Of a DNA stretch of 64,000 nt, positions 1 to 7,740 are shown piece by piece. Numbering within the stretch: the first letter of the stretch is position 1; the number at the start of each line of letters is the position of its first letter. The notes under the pieces were generated by a model, which was given only the letters and a program-made list of their open reading frames with translations, was not told where the DNA came from and ran no database searches. Location of the stretch: positions 1-64,000 of the forward strand of contig NZ_JHVJ01000017.1 in NCBI RefSeq assembly GCF_000620085.1, read 5' to 3'. Origin of the DNA: Marinobacterium jannaschii DSM 6295. GTDB taxonomy: Bacteria > Pseudomonadota > Gammaproteobacteria > Pseudomonadales > Balneatricaceae. Both the position numbers and the translations under genes were made by a program.

Positions 1-95
1 CAGCAGATAGCAAGCTATCTCTGTTACCGCTCGACTTGCATGTGTTAAGCCTACCGCCAGCGTTCAATCTGAGCCATGATCAAACTCTTCAATTT
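1..95 (-). rRNA. rrs: 16S ribosomal RNA, 5' end (partial)
   Basis: Read on the minus strand, this begins with the universal bacterial 16S start (AAATTGAAGAGTTTGATC), runs through the 27F primer site and the CGCTGGCGG and ACATGCAAGTCGA blocks, and reaches the first variable region before leaving the window at base 1. Only the first 95 bases are present, so the taxonomic value is small. The promoters and boxA just upstream confirm the orientation. Confidence 0.97.
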
Positions 96-278
96 AAGAA
101 GGTCGACACTCAATAAAGAGTGTCTAAATTTGTCTCAAGACTGTTAAACACTAAATGAATTCACTTAGGTTAGCTTATCTTGATAAAGCTTTTGTGCTTC
201 ATCCGGACAAGCGCCCACACGAATTATCTGATCAATTTATTAAAGAGCGTTGAGCCGTTCAGCTCAAGTGAGGCGCAT
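96..278 (-). promoter_or_regulatory. rRNA operon leader with boxA and a 5' processing hairpin
   Basis: This is the transcribed leader between the proximal promoter and the mature 16S end. A boxA-like antitermination element (CGCTCTTTAA) lies at about 240-249 on the minus strand, roughly 30 bases after the proximal -10 box. A perfect hairpin with 7-base arms (GACACTC/GAGTGTC, 105-111 and 118-124) lies 10 bases before the mature 16S end, where the pre-rRNA is processed. The order boxA, spacer, hairpin, 16S is normal for rrn leaders in this class. Confidence 0.8.
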
Positions 279-306
279 ATTCTAGCGTTCTCACCGGGAG
301 AGTCAA
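279..306 (-). promoter_or_regulatory. rrn promoter P2 (proximal)
   Basis: On the minus strand a TTGACT -35 box (301-306) is separated by 16 bases from a TAGAAT -10 box (279-284). A GC-rich discriminator follows at once (ATGCGCCTC), typical of promoters under stringent control. It is the nearer of two similar promoters upstream of boxA. Confidence 0.8.
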
Positions 307-463
307 GCGTTATTCTGAGAAGTTTTTCAAGCTTGTCAGCGCTGGCTTTTCTCCCCGCCTCCTGAACCCTGATTGAAAATCGCTTTTCTTTCAACAAGTT
401 AGAAGACTGTCCTGTGACGTTGTCCGGCGCCGTTTGCGACCCCGCGTCTCAATGTGGAGGCGT

Positions 464-491
464 ATTCTATAGATCCTGCAGCGAGTGTCAA
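464..491 (-). promoter_or_regulatory. rrn promoter P1 (distal)
   Basis: On the minus strand a TTGACA -35 box (486-491) is followed after 16 bases by a TAGAAT -10 box (464-469), then a GC-rich discriminator (ACGCCTCC) nearly the same as that of P2. The sequence just upstream (about 492-530) is rich in A/T runs and could act as an UP element. Together with P2 this gives the usual tandem rrn promoter layout. Confidence 0.8.
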
Positions 492-556
492 TGGCTTATT
501 TCAAAAAACTGAAATTAATTTGTCATCTGCCCTGCGACTACAGTCTAGACAAAATT

Positions 557-578
557 AAAGGCGCCATCAGGCGCCTTT
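557..578 (-). terminator. Intrinsic terminator of the YIP1-family gene
   Basis: Perfect 9-base arms (AAAGGCGCC and GGCGCCTTT) flank a 4-base loop, followed on the minus strand by TTTAATTTT. It lies 18 bases after the stop codon of the gene at 596-1201. The same hairpin, base for base, occurs at 53212-53233. Confidence 0.85.
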
Positions 579-595
579 AGCGTACTTATTCTAAT

Positions 596-1201
596 TCAGC
601 CTGAAACATAGCTGAGCGGAATGAATGTACCCCAGAGAATGACCGTGGTAGCAATGATACCCACCAGCACACAGAGACCGACGGTGAGGATTGAAGATGA
701 GAAGAAGAACGCACGGTCTTCCGGTATCTGCATAATCACCGGCACGCCGACATAGAGCAGATACACGGTATAGCACAGAGCGATCAGGCCAACGATGACA
801 TTAAACCACAGCATCGGATAGAGCCCGGCCAAGCCCGACAGGAACAGCGGCGTTGCTGTAAACGTTGTCAGTACCAGACACTCTTCAAAACTGACATTAC
901 CGCCGTAGGTCCGCTCCATCCAGTGAATGGCATAGGCAATAAAGGCCACGGCTACCCACATCGCAAAATAGAACGCGATGGCAGCGGGGATTGCACTGGC
1001 TACGTTAAGTTTCACAAACTCCGAACCGGCGATGCTCCAGCCGATCTGGGTCGTGCCAATAAACATCGATACCGCCGGTATCGCCGCAAGTATGCTGATC
1101 TGCTGCAAAAAGATATGCAGGGTAGAGTAATGCTCTTTACGAATCAGGCTCCATTCACTTTTTGGGTGGTAAAGGATGCCCATCATATGCTGTAAAAACA
1201 T
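596..1201 (-). CDS. YIP1-family integral membrane protein
   Basis: This 201-residue protein has five strongly hydrophobic segments after a short cytoplasmic N-terminus, and carries the feature order seen in bacterial YIP1-domain proteins (an MxILYHPKSEW-type start, then helices with conserved prolines at P43, P72 and P117). The bacterial members have no defined biochemical role. It follows the heme A/cox cluster on the same strand after a 136-base gap and ends in its own terminator, so it may be a separate unit. The family call rests on overall pattern and is moderately sure. Confidence 0.7.
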   Translation of the reverse strand: MFLQHMMGILYHPKSEWSLIRKEHYSTLHIFLQQISILAAIPAVSMFIGTTQIGWSIAGSEFVKLNVASAIPAAIAFYFAMWVAVAFIAYAIHWMERTYGGNVSFEECLVLTTFTATPLFLSGLAGLYPMLWFNVIVGLIALCYTVYLLYVGVPVIMQIPEDRAFFFSSSILTVGLCVLVGIIATTVILWGTFIPLSYVSG

Positions 1202-1337
1202 GTCGTTATCCCCCTTCAGGCAGCACCTTTCCGAAGAGCCGCCTAGTCTGAGTGGTTAATCATCGTCGGTTTGTTTCTCCGTCACCGTCCTTTCAGGAGT
1301 CTTAGAGTACTAAATTCCGATATTTATCCCTGAGCCG

Positions 1338-2237
1338 TTACAGTATGTAATGGTCTATCAGCAAGATTGCGAACAACCACATGATGTAACTGATGCTATA
1401 GCGAAACATCTGCATCGGCTCTTCCGCTCTGCGGCGGCGAAACAGACGCCATGCCCACTGCATAAATCTCAGGTTTATTACGCTTACCGCCAGTAGATAG
1501 ATTAGACCACTCATGCCGGTCAGGTAGGGCAAGGCGGTGGTAACTATCAATAACAGGCTGTAAAGCAGGATCTGTAGCCGGGTAAAGCTTTCGCCATGAG
1601 TGACCGGAAGCATCGGAATACCTGCCCGGGCATAGTCATCCTTACGGGCAATACAGAGTGCCCAGAAGTGCGGCGGCGTCCAGGCGAAGATGATCAGCAC
1701 CAACAGCAGGCCGTTAGGATCGAAGCTGCCACTGACTGCCGTCCAACCCAGTAGTGGTGGCGCAGCGCCTGCAACTCCTCCAATCACAATATTCTGCGGC
1801 GTTGCCCGCTTTAGCCAAACGGTATATACAAGTGCGTAGCCGATCAGGGAGGCCAGCGTCAGCCAGGCCGTCAGCGGGTTGACCAATAGCACCAGCATCG
1901 AAATACCCGCCGTACCGATCAACAGGGCAAAGAACAGTGCCTGTAGCGGACTTAGTTTGCCCTGCGGCAATGGGCGGCGGTGGGTACGCGCCATACGTTC
2001 ATCGATCTTACGATCCATAACATGATTGACCGCCGCAGCAGAGCCCGCGGCCAATCCAATGCCCAGGGTGCCAAACAGTAACGGCTGCCATTCGGGAAAG
2101 GCCGGTGTTGCCAGACACATCCCCACCACAGCGGTCAGTAACATCACCAACACGACCTTCGGTTTGCACAGCTCTAGATAATCACGCCAGCCAACCACGA
2201 CCGACGCTGTAGTCTCTATATGTTGAACACTACGCAT
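1338..2237 (-). CDS. ctaB/cyoE: Protoheme IX farnesyltransferase (heme O synthase)
   Basis: This inner-membrane UbiA-family prenyltransferase adds a farnesyl group to heme b to make heme O, the first step towards the heme A of cytochrome aa3. The first prenyl-diphosphate motif is visible as NHVMDRKIDERM near residues 67-78, followed by RTHRRPLP. The second conserved loop (WTPPHFWALCI) is near residue 185. Its length of 299 residues is normal. Its start overlaps the end of the heme A synthase gene by 8 bases, so the two are translationally coupled. It is the last gene of the cox/heme A block. Confidence 0.96.
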   Translation of the reverse strand: MRSVQHIETTASVVVGWRDYLELCKPKVVLVMLLTAVVGMCLATPAFPEWQPLLFGTLGIGLAAGSAAAVNHVMDRKIDERMARTHRRPLPQGKLSPLQALFFALLIGTAGISMLVLLVNPLTAWLTLASLIGYALVYTVWLKRATPQNIVIGGVAGAAPPLLGWTAVSGSFDPNGLLLVLIIFAWTPPHFWALCIARKDDYARAGIPMLPVTHGESFTRLQILLYSLLLIVTTALPYLTGMSGLIYLLAVSVINLRFMQWAWRLFRRRRAEEPMQMFRYSISYIMWLFAILLIDHYIL

Positions 2238-3225
2238 GGATCTCCCCTCCCTGATGGCGGCTTATACGCTGATACAACCAGAGCAGGCTGATCAACAGCA
2301 GTACTGCACCACCGTGATGCGCGACCGCCAGATGCAGTGGCAGCGCGTAGATAACATTGGCGATCCCGAGTAAAGACTGCAGCAGCACCAATGCAATCAG
2401 CACCAGTGCCGGCCCCCGGGCCAACCCTTTATACAAAGCCGTCAGCGCGATCCCCAGCAGGTAGATCACAACAACCACCGCCGCCAGCCGGTGCACGATC
2501 TGAATAGCCGCTCTCGCCTCTCGCGGCAACAAGCCGCCTTCAAAGCTGTGCTCCCCCAACTCCGGCAGACTGAATCCGGCGGCAAAGTCAGGTCTGACAA
2601 CCTCCTCCGCCTCACACTGTAGCCAGTGGCTGCAAGCCCAGCCGGCATAGTTGGAACTGGTCCAGCCGCCCAGGGCAAACTGTATGAATAGCAGCAGGAA
2701 ACCAACTTGTACCGCTTGCCGCAGCCCGGACCGGCCCCCCTGATCGCTGCCGGTAGCTAAGCGCTGCCGCAGGCGGATCAGCAGCGCCAACGTAGTCAGC
2801 CCGCCCAGCAGGTGCAGCGTAACGACCTGCGGCAACAGCTTCATAGTGACGGTCCACATGCCGAACATTCCCTGCACGATTACCAGTAGCAACAGCCCGA
2901 GAGAGAGCTTCAGCGGATACCCCTGCTCTCCCCTCCTCTTCAGAGCCACCAGCGCCAACACCAGAATGACCAATCCTAATGAAGCAGCGGCATAGCGATG
3001 GATCATCTCCAGCCAGCCTTTTTCCGGAACCAGCGGCACTTCCGGATAGGCTTGCTGCGCCAGCTGCAATTGCTGCGGATCACTCGGCAATATCATCGTA
3101 CCGTAGCAGCCCGGCCAGTCCGGGCAGCCCAGTCCGGCATCATTGAGACGGGTCCAGCCCCCGAGCAAGACCACCACCAGTGCCAAGGCGATTGCGCAAC
3201 CGGCTAACAGCCTGATTCTTTTCAT
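2230..3225 (-). CDS. ctaA: Heme A synthase, COX15/CtaA family
   Basis: This membrane monooxygenase converts the heme O methyl group to a formyl group, giving heme A for oxidase subunit I. It has the duplicated four-helix layout of the proteobacterial family, with histidines in MIHRYAAASLG, LHLLGGL, IVHRLAAV and AHHGGAVLL expected to bind the two hemes. The WTRLNDAGLGCPDWPGC loop after the first helix is a family signature, and a paired-cysteine loop (CSHWLQC) follows the fifth helix. Length is 331 residues. It lies 5 bases after the upstream Sco-like gene and overlaps ctaB. Confidence 0.95.
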   Translation of the reverse strand: MKRIRLLAGCAIALALVVVLLGGWTRLNDAGLGCPDWPGCYGTMILPSDPQQLQLAQQAYPEVPLVPEKGWLEMIHRYAAASLGLVILVLALVALKRRGEQGYPLKLSLGLLLLVIVQGMFGMWTVTMKLLPQVVTLHLLGGLTTLALLIRLRQRLATGSDQGGRSGLRQAVQVGFLLLFIQFALGGWTSSNYAGWACSHWLQCEAEEVVRPDFAAGFSLPELGEHSFEGGLLPREARAAIQIVHRLAAVVVVIYLLGIALTALYKGLARGPALVLIALVLLQSLLGIANVIYALPLHLAVAHHGGAVLLLISLLWLYQRISRHQGGEIHA

Positions 3226-3230
3226 AATGC

Positions 3231-3725
3231 CTACCCTATACGCGATACTTTCAACAGCCGCTTCAGATCCTTAAACAGATCCTGTGGGGGCTGGCTCCAG
3301 TCATAACGCATCACCAGATTCCCTAACGGATCAGCCAGCCAGACGCCGTTACCTATCGCCGGCAGCGCCGGAGAACTGAGATCGGACGCCGTGGCGTGAT
3401 CAACCCGGTGCCACTGAATCCGGTCCCGGTCTTTACCCAGTGCCTGCCGCACATTGCCGAGCGTCTGCTGCCACTGCTGGCATTGGCTCGGACAATCACC
3501 GCTAACCGTCAGCAACACCCGCCACTGACCACGGAACTGAAAACTCTCACCTTGTGCATCAGTGAGCTGCCACTTATCCAGCGCCTGCCCCGGTGCCAGC
3601 AACAAACCACGTTCAGAGCTTTTCTCCGGCAGAGCCAACTGGCCGAAGTACATCAGCATGGCAATAAACATGGGCACAAAGCCAATGGCCCAGATAAGCC
3701 AGAAAGTTGTTGATGACCGTTTCAT
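3231..3725 (-). CDS. Sco-like thioredoxin-fold protein of the oxidase cluster
   Basis: The 164-residue product has one N-terminal membrane anchor (about residues 7-27) and a periplasmic domain. That domain carries a C-P-S-Q-C motif (C-x3-C, as in the copper-binding site of Sco1/SenC) and later an ADPLGNLVMRYD strand like the end of thioredoxin-type Sco folds. I see no histidine at the position where Sco normally has its third copper ligand. The ATG at 3725 was chosen because it overlaps the upstream surf1 stop as ATGA and starts just before the anchor; a longer in-frame start would lie inside surf1. It probably helps to assemble the CuA or CuB centre, but that is inference. Confidence 0.65.
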   Translation of the reverse strand: MKRSSTTFWLIWAIGFVPMFIAMLMYFGQLALPEKSSERGLLLAPGQALDKWQLTDAQGESFQFRGQWRVLLTVSGDCPSQCQQWQQTLGNVRQALGKDRDRIQWHRVDHATASDLSSPALPAIGNGVWLADPLGNLVMRYDWSQPPQDLFKDLKRLLKVSRIG

Positions 3726-4444
3726 TCGCCTTCCTCCTGTCTGAGCTGCTGCCAGCTGTAGAGCAGCAATGCGGCCAGTGCCAATGCCAGCATGAACCAC
3801 TGCAGGGCGTAGCCCTGATGCTTCTCCGGAGACATCACTGCGGGTTGCCAGCGGATATCCAACCCGGGAACCAGTACCTGATCGGCTCGCACCAACCAGG
3901 GATATGCGCTACCGTCCAGTAACTGTCCGATAATATGCGGCTCTATGTTCTGCACCCGCGCGGGCCAACGACGGTTCCATTCCTGAGGTTGTAGCTGAAA
4001 CACCCTGGCGGGCTGCACCAGCCGCCCACTCAGTGTCAGCTCGCCCACCGGCATGATCATCGACGGCAGCTGATCCCGACTCAGCGGAGCCGGCAGCCAA
4101 CCCATATTGACCAATACCGGCTGCGTGATCCCTTCGGCATAGAACAGCCCCACCAGCTCGTACCCCGGCTTGCCGTCTCGGGTACGGTTATCCACAAAGA
4201 TCCAGCGTTCGTTATCAAACTGGCCACGATGACTGATCAGATCAAACTGATGCAGCTCACTGTCATTCAGGCTTCGCTGCGGCAGATCGGTACGGTGCCA
4301 CTGCGCCAGAATCTCGCGTTTCTCCTCGGCCCGCTCCAGCTGCCAGAATCCGAGCCAGGTCAGCCCCGGCAAACCAGTGATCGCCAGTATCAGCAGCAAA
4401 TACTTGAAGCGCTGCTTTGCCTGATCTTTACTCAAGAGGTCCAC
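3722..4444 (-). CDS. SURF1-family cytochrome oxidase assembly protein
   Basis: SURF1 proteins help to insert heme A into oxidase subunit I. This 240-residue protein has the expected two membrane helices, near residues 15-33 and at the C-terminus, around a periplasmic domain. The family landmarks are visible: GLTWLGFWQLERAEEK after helix 1, then FVDNRTRDGKPGYELV and LVNMGWLP. The GTG at 4444 is one possible start. A TTG at 4435 has the better-placed ribosome site (AGAGG, 8-base spacing) and would remove three residues. It is divergent from the small gene at 4462. Confidence 0.9.
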   Translation of the reverse strand: MDLLSKDQAKQRFKYLLLILAITGLPGLTWLGFWQLERAEEKREILAQWHRTDLPQRSLNDSELHQFDLISHRGQFDNERWIFVDNRTRDGKPGYELVGLFYAEGITQPVLVNMGWLPAPLSRDQLPSMIMPVGELTLSGRLVQPARVFQLQPQEWNRRWPARVQNIEPHIIGQLLDGSAYPWLVRADQVLVPGLDIRWQPAVMSPEKHQGYALQWFMLALALAALLLYSWQQLRQEEGE

Positions 4445-4461
4445 CTCTGCAGGTACTCCCG

Positions 4462-4671
4462 ATGTTTAAACTGCTTCTGGTCTTACTCTTCCTTGCCGCT
4501 GTAATCAGCCTCTTTTCCGGGCTGGTCTTCCTGATGCGCGACGGTAGTCAAAGCCATCGCACCGTTAACTCCCTGTTCTTGCGTGTTTTCTTCTGCGCCC
4601 TGTTGCTGGTTGTCATCGCCTTTGGTCTCTATAGCGGCGAAATCAGCCTGCACCCAATAGGCGCGTTCTAA
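4462..4671 (+). CDS. Twin transmembrane protein, DUF2909-like
   Basis: This 69-residue protein consists almost wholly of two membrane helices (about residues 2-23 and 39-57) joined by a short polar loop (MRDGSQSHRTVNS). Proteins of this type sit between the subunit III and SURF1 genes in many pseudomonads and relatives; their function is unknown. Here the gene is on the opposite strand to the rest of the cox block. It starts 17 bases from the surf1 GTG and ends 6 bases before the ctaE stop, facing it. The ATG at 4462 was chosen because it begins directly at the first helix. Confidence 0.75.
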   Translation: MFKLLLVLLFLAAVISLFSGLVFLMRDGSQSHRTVNSLFLRVFFCALLLVVIAFGLYSGEISLHPIGAF

Positions 4672-4677
4672 TTTCGG

Positions 4678-5559
4678 TTACAGGATGTAGACAAACAGGA
4701 ACAAGCCGATCCAGACCACATCGACAAAGTGCCAGTACCAAGCCACCGCCTCGAAACCAAAATGGTTCTCCGGCTCAAAGTGTCCACGCAATACCCGCAA
4801 CCAGATCACCAGCAACATAAAGGTCCCCAGCGTCACATGCAGGCCATGGAAACCGGTCAGAACAAAGAATGTCGCACCATAGATACCGGCATGCAGAGTC
4901 AGCCCCAGTTCCTCATAGGCTTCGATATACTCCGCCGCCTGGAAGAACAGGAAGGCACCGGCGAGCATGACGGTGACGGCCAGCCACAACACGATGTTGT
5001 TACGACTGTTATTCTTCAGTGCCTTATGTGCCACGGTGACGGTAAAGCTCGAAGCAACCAATAAAACGGTATTCAGCAGCGGCAGGTGCCAGGGATCGAT
5101 TACCTGTTGCGGACCGGGAAACTGTTCCATATCCGGGGTGGTCATCAGCGGCCACTGGGCCTGGAATCCCTCCCACAGCATATTGGAGACACCCTTTTCA
5201 CCCTCGCCGCCGAGCCAGGGCACCGCCAGGGTGCGGACGTAAAACAAGGTGCCGAAGAAAGCGGCAAAGAACATCACTTCCGAGAAGATGAACCAGCTCA
5301 TCCCCCAGCGGAAAGATCGGTCCATCTGCTCGCTATAGAGTCCGGACATGCTTTCGTTGATCACGTTGCCAAACCAGCCGATCAGGATCAGCGCCATCAG
5401 CACCGCGCCCGCCAGCAGGATCATCCCACCCGAGCCTGACTCCTCACTACTCAGTCCATTGATCATGCTGCCGGCTCCATAGGCCAGCAGGAACAGGGCG
5501 ATCGAGGCCAGGATGGGCCAGCGACTCTGACTCGGAACGTAGTAGGCTTCACTGCTCAT
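4678..5559 (-). CDS. ctaE: Cytochrome c oxidase subunit III
   Basis: This is the seven-helix core subunit of the aa3-type oxidase, which stabilises proton uptake into subunit I. Landmarks include the MSWFIFSEVMFFAAFFGTLFY helix with its lipid-facing glutamate, HGLHVTLGTFML, and the C-terminal EAVAWYWHFVDVVWIGLF helix. At 293 residues it has the longer loop usual for gammaproteobacteria. Its start (5559) overlaps the end of the Cox11 gene by 4 bases, so translation is coupled. Confidence 0.96.
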   Translation of the reverse strand: MSSEAYYVPSQSRWPILASIALFLLAYGAGSMINGLSSEESGSGGMILLAGAVLMALILIGWFGNVINESMSGLYSEQMDRSFRWGMSWFIFSEVMFFAAFFGTLFYVRTLAVPWLGGEGEKGVSNMLWEGFQAQWPLMTTPDMEQFPGPQQVIDPWHLPLLNTVLLVASSFTVTVAHKALKNNSRNNIVLWLAVTVMLAGAFLFFQAAEYIEAYEELGLTLHAGIYGATFFVLTGFHGLHVTLGTFMLLVIWLRVLRGHFEPENHFGFEAVAWYWHFVDVVWIGLFLFVYIL

Positions 5560-6137
5560 AGGGTGTACCTCCGCGAAGCGTCTGGGTTCTGCAGCGAAAC
5601 CTTATCCGTTTGCTGCGGGGTGATATCGAACATGGTGTAAGAGAGCGTGATGGTGGTGATATGTTTCGGCAGCGCCGGGTCGATCACAAACAACAGTGGC
5701 ATCTCTTTCTGCTCCTGCTGGGCCAACGGCTGCTGGTCAAAGCAGAAACAGTTCACCTTATGCAGGTACTCCGCTGCTTCCGACGGACTCACCGACGGCA
5801 CCGCCTGCCCGACCATATCCCGCGCAGTCGGGTTGAACGCCAGATAGGCGGTCTGACGGGTCTCACCGGGGAACACCGTCAGCTGCGGCTGCTTGGGCCG
5901 GAAACGCCAGGGCATACCCTCATTGTTACTGGCGGTCAGCTGCACCCGTACCGTGCGGCTGTGATCGACGCCCTGAATAGAGACATCGCCACGCCCGGTA
6001 ACCTTGCCATTGAGACCTGTCACCTGACAGAAGACGTCATACAACGGCACCAGCGCAAAACCGAAACCAAACATCAGTACGCAGCCCCAGGCTAATTTAC
6101 GCGCCACCTTCAGATGACGCCGGGAAAGCTCATCCAT
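5556..6137 (-). CDS. ctaG: Cytochrome c oxidase assembly protein CtaG/Cox11
   Basis: Cox11 is a membrane-anchored periplasmic copper chaperone that delivers copper to the CuB site of subunit I. The 193-residue protein has one N-terminal helix (about residues 15-35, ending in VPLYDVFCQVTG) and an immunoglobulin-like domain. That domain carries the copper-binding CFCF motif in KVNCFCFDQQPL. The conserved PWRFRPKQ block is also clear. It lies 9 bases after ctaD and overlaps ctaE, the usual order. Confidence 0.95.
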   Translation of the reverse strand: MDELSRRHLKVARKLAWGCVLMFGFGFALVPLYDVFCQVTGLNGKVTGRGDVSIQGVDHSRTVRVQLTASNNEGMPWRFRPKQPQLTVFPGETRQTAYLAFNPTARDMVGQAVPSVSPSEAAEYLHKVNCFCFDQQPLAQQEQKEMPLLFVIDPALPKHITTITLSYTMFDITPQQTDKVSLQNPDASRRYTL

Positions 6138-6146
6138 TGTCGCCTC

Positions 6147-7733
6147 CTACTTCACCAGCGGTGGTTCAGAAAAGGTGTGATAGGGCGCCGGGGAAGCCAC
6201 GGTCCACTCCAGCCCTTCCGGATCTTCCCACACCTCATCCGTTGCCTTATCACCGCCTCGGATACAGCGGATAACGATGTAGAGGAACAGCAGCTGGGAG
6301 AAGCCAAAGATGAAGGCCCCGACCGAGGCGATCGCATTGAAGTCGGCAAACTGCAGCGCATAGTCAGGGATACGGCGAGGCATACCGGCCAGGCCGATAA
6401 AGTGCATCGGGAAGAAGGTGATATTGACGCCGACGAAACTGAGCCAGAAATGCCACTTGCCCAACGCCTCGCTGTACATATTGCCGGTCCACTTCGGCAG
6501 CCAGTAGTAGGCTCCCGCCATAATGGAGAACACTGCTCCCGGCACCAGCACATAGTGGAAATGCGCCACCACAAAGTAAGTATCGTGATACTGGAAGTCC
6601 GCCGGAGCGATCGCCAGCATCAGGCCGGAAAACCCACCGATGGTGAATAACACCACGAAGGCCAGGGCGAACAGCATCGGCGTCTCGAAGGTCATGGAAC
6701 CGCGGAACATAGTCGCCACCCAGTTGAACACCTTCACCCCGGTCGGGACAGCGATCAGCATGGTGGAGAACATAAAGAACACCTCCCCCACCAGCGGCAT
6801 CCCCACGGTAAACATATGATGGGCCCAGACAATAAAGGAGAGGAAAGCGATCGAAGCGGTAGCGTAGACCATCGAGGCGTAGCCAAACAGGCGCTTACGG
6901 GCAAAGGTGGGGATGATCTCACTGACAATACCGAATGCCGGCAGGATCATGATGTACACCTCCGGATGACCGAAGAACCAGAACACATGCTGGAACAGCA
7001 CCGGATCACCGCCACCGGCGGCATTGAAGAAACTGGTGCCGAAATGGATATCCATCAGCATCATGGTCACTACCCCGGCCAGCACCGGCATCACGGCGAT
7101 CAGCAGAAAGGCGGTAATCAGCCAGGTCCAGACGAACAGCGGCAGCTTCATCATGGTCATCCCCGGTGCCCGCAGGTTGAGGATGGTGGCGATAATATTG
7201 ATCGCCCCCATGATCGAGCTGATCCCCATCATATGCACAGCAAAGATAAAGAAGGTCACACTGGGCGGCGCGTAGGTGGTCGAGAGGGGCGCGTAAAAGG
7301 TCCAGCCGAAGTTCGGCGCGCCACCCGCCATAAACAGGGTGGATAGCATCATTGCGAATGCGAACGGCAGGATCCAGAAGCTCCAGTTATTCATCCTCGG
7401 CAGCGCCATATCCGGCGCCCCGATCATCATCGGGATCATCCAGTTAGCCAGACCGACAAAGGCCGGCATCACCGCGCCGAAGACCATAATCAGGCCGTGC
7501 ATGGTGGTCATCTGGTTGAAGAAGTCCGGCTGGATCAGCTGCAGGCCGGGCTGGAACAGCTCGGCCCTGATCATCAGCGCCATACAGCCCCCGGTGAGGA
7601 ACATAGCGAAGCTGAACCAGAGGTACATCGAGCCGATGTCCTTATGGTTGGTCGTGTAGAACCAGCGCGACAGACCTTTGGCCGGGCCGTGATGATGCTC
7701 TGCTTCCACGGAGTGTTTCAGGGTAGTCATCAT
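6147..7733 (-). CDS. ctaD: Cytochrome c oxidase subunit I (aa3 type)
   Basis: This is the catalytic subunit, with low-spin heme a and the heme a3-CuB site. In 528 residues it has the 12-helix plan and the ligand-bearing motifs: TMHGLIMVF (heme a His), FWFFGHPEVYIMILP (CuB His and the cross-linked Tyr), HHMFTVGM (two CuB His) and DTYFVVAHFHYVL (heme a3 and heme a His). The K-channel Tyr places it among A-type oxidases. It is 7 bases downstream of ctaC. The motifs make the call certain. Confidence 0.98.
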   Translation of the reverse strand: MMTTLKHSVEAEHHHGPAKGLSRWFYTTNHKDIGSMYLWFSFAMFLTGGCMALMIRAELFQPGLQLIQPDFFNQMTTMHGLIMVFGAVMPAFVGLANWMIPMMIGAPDMALPRMNNWSFWILPFAFAMMLSTLFMAGGAPNFGWTFYAPLSTTYAPPSVTFFIFAVHMMGISSIMGAINIIATILNLRAPGMTMMKLPLFVWTWLITAFLLIAVMPVLAGVVTMMLMDIHFGTSFFNAAGGGDPVLFQHVFWFFGHPEVYIMILPAFGIVSEIIPTFARKRLFGYASMVYATASIAFLSFIVWAHHMFTVGMPLVGEVFFMFSTMLIAVPTGVKVFNWVATMFRGSMTFETPMLFALAFVVLFTIGGFSGLMLAIAPADFQYHDTYFVVAHFHYVLVPGAVFSIMAGAYYWLPKWTGNMYSEALGKWHFWLSFVGVNITFFPMHFIGLAGMPRRIPDYALQFADFNAIASVGAFIFGFSQLLFLYIVIRCIRGGDKATDEVWEDPEGLEWTVASPAPYHTFSEPPLVK

Positions 7734-7740
7734 CCGCCTC

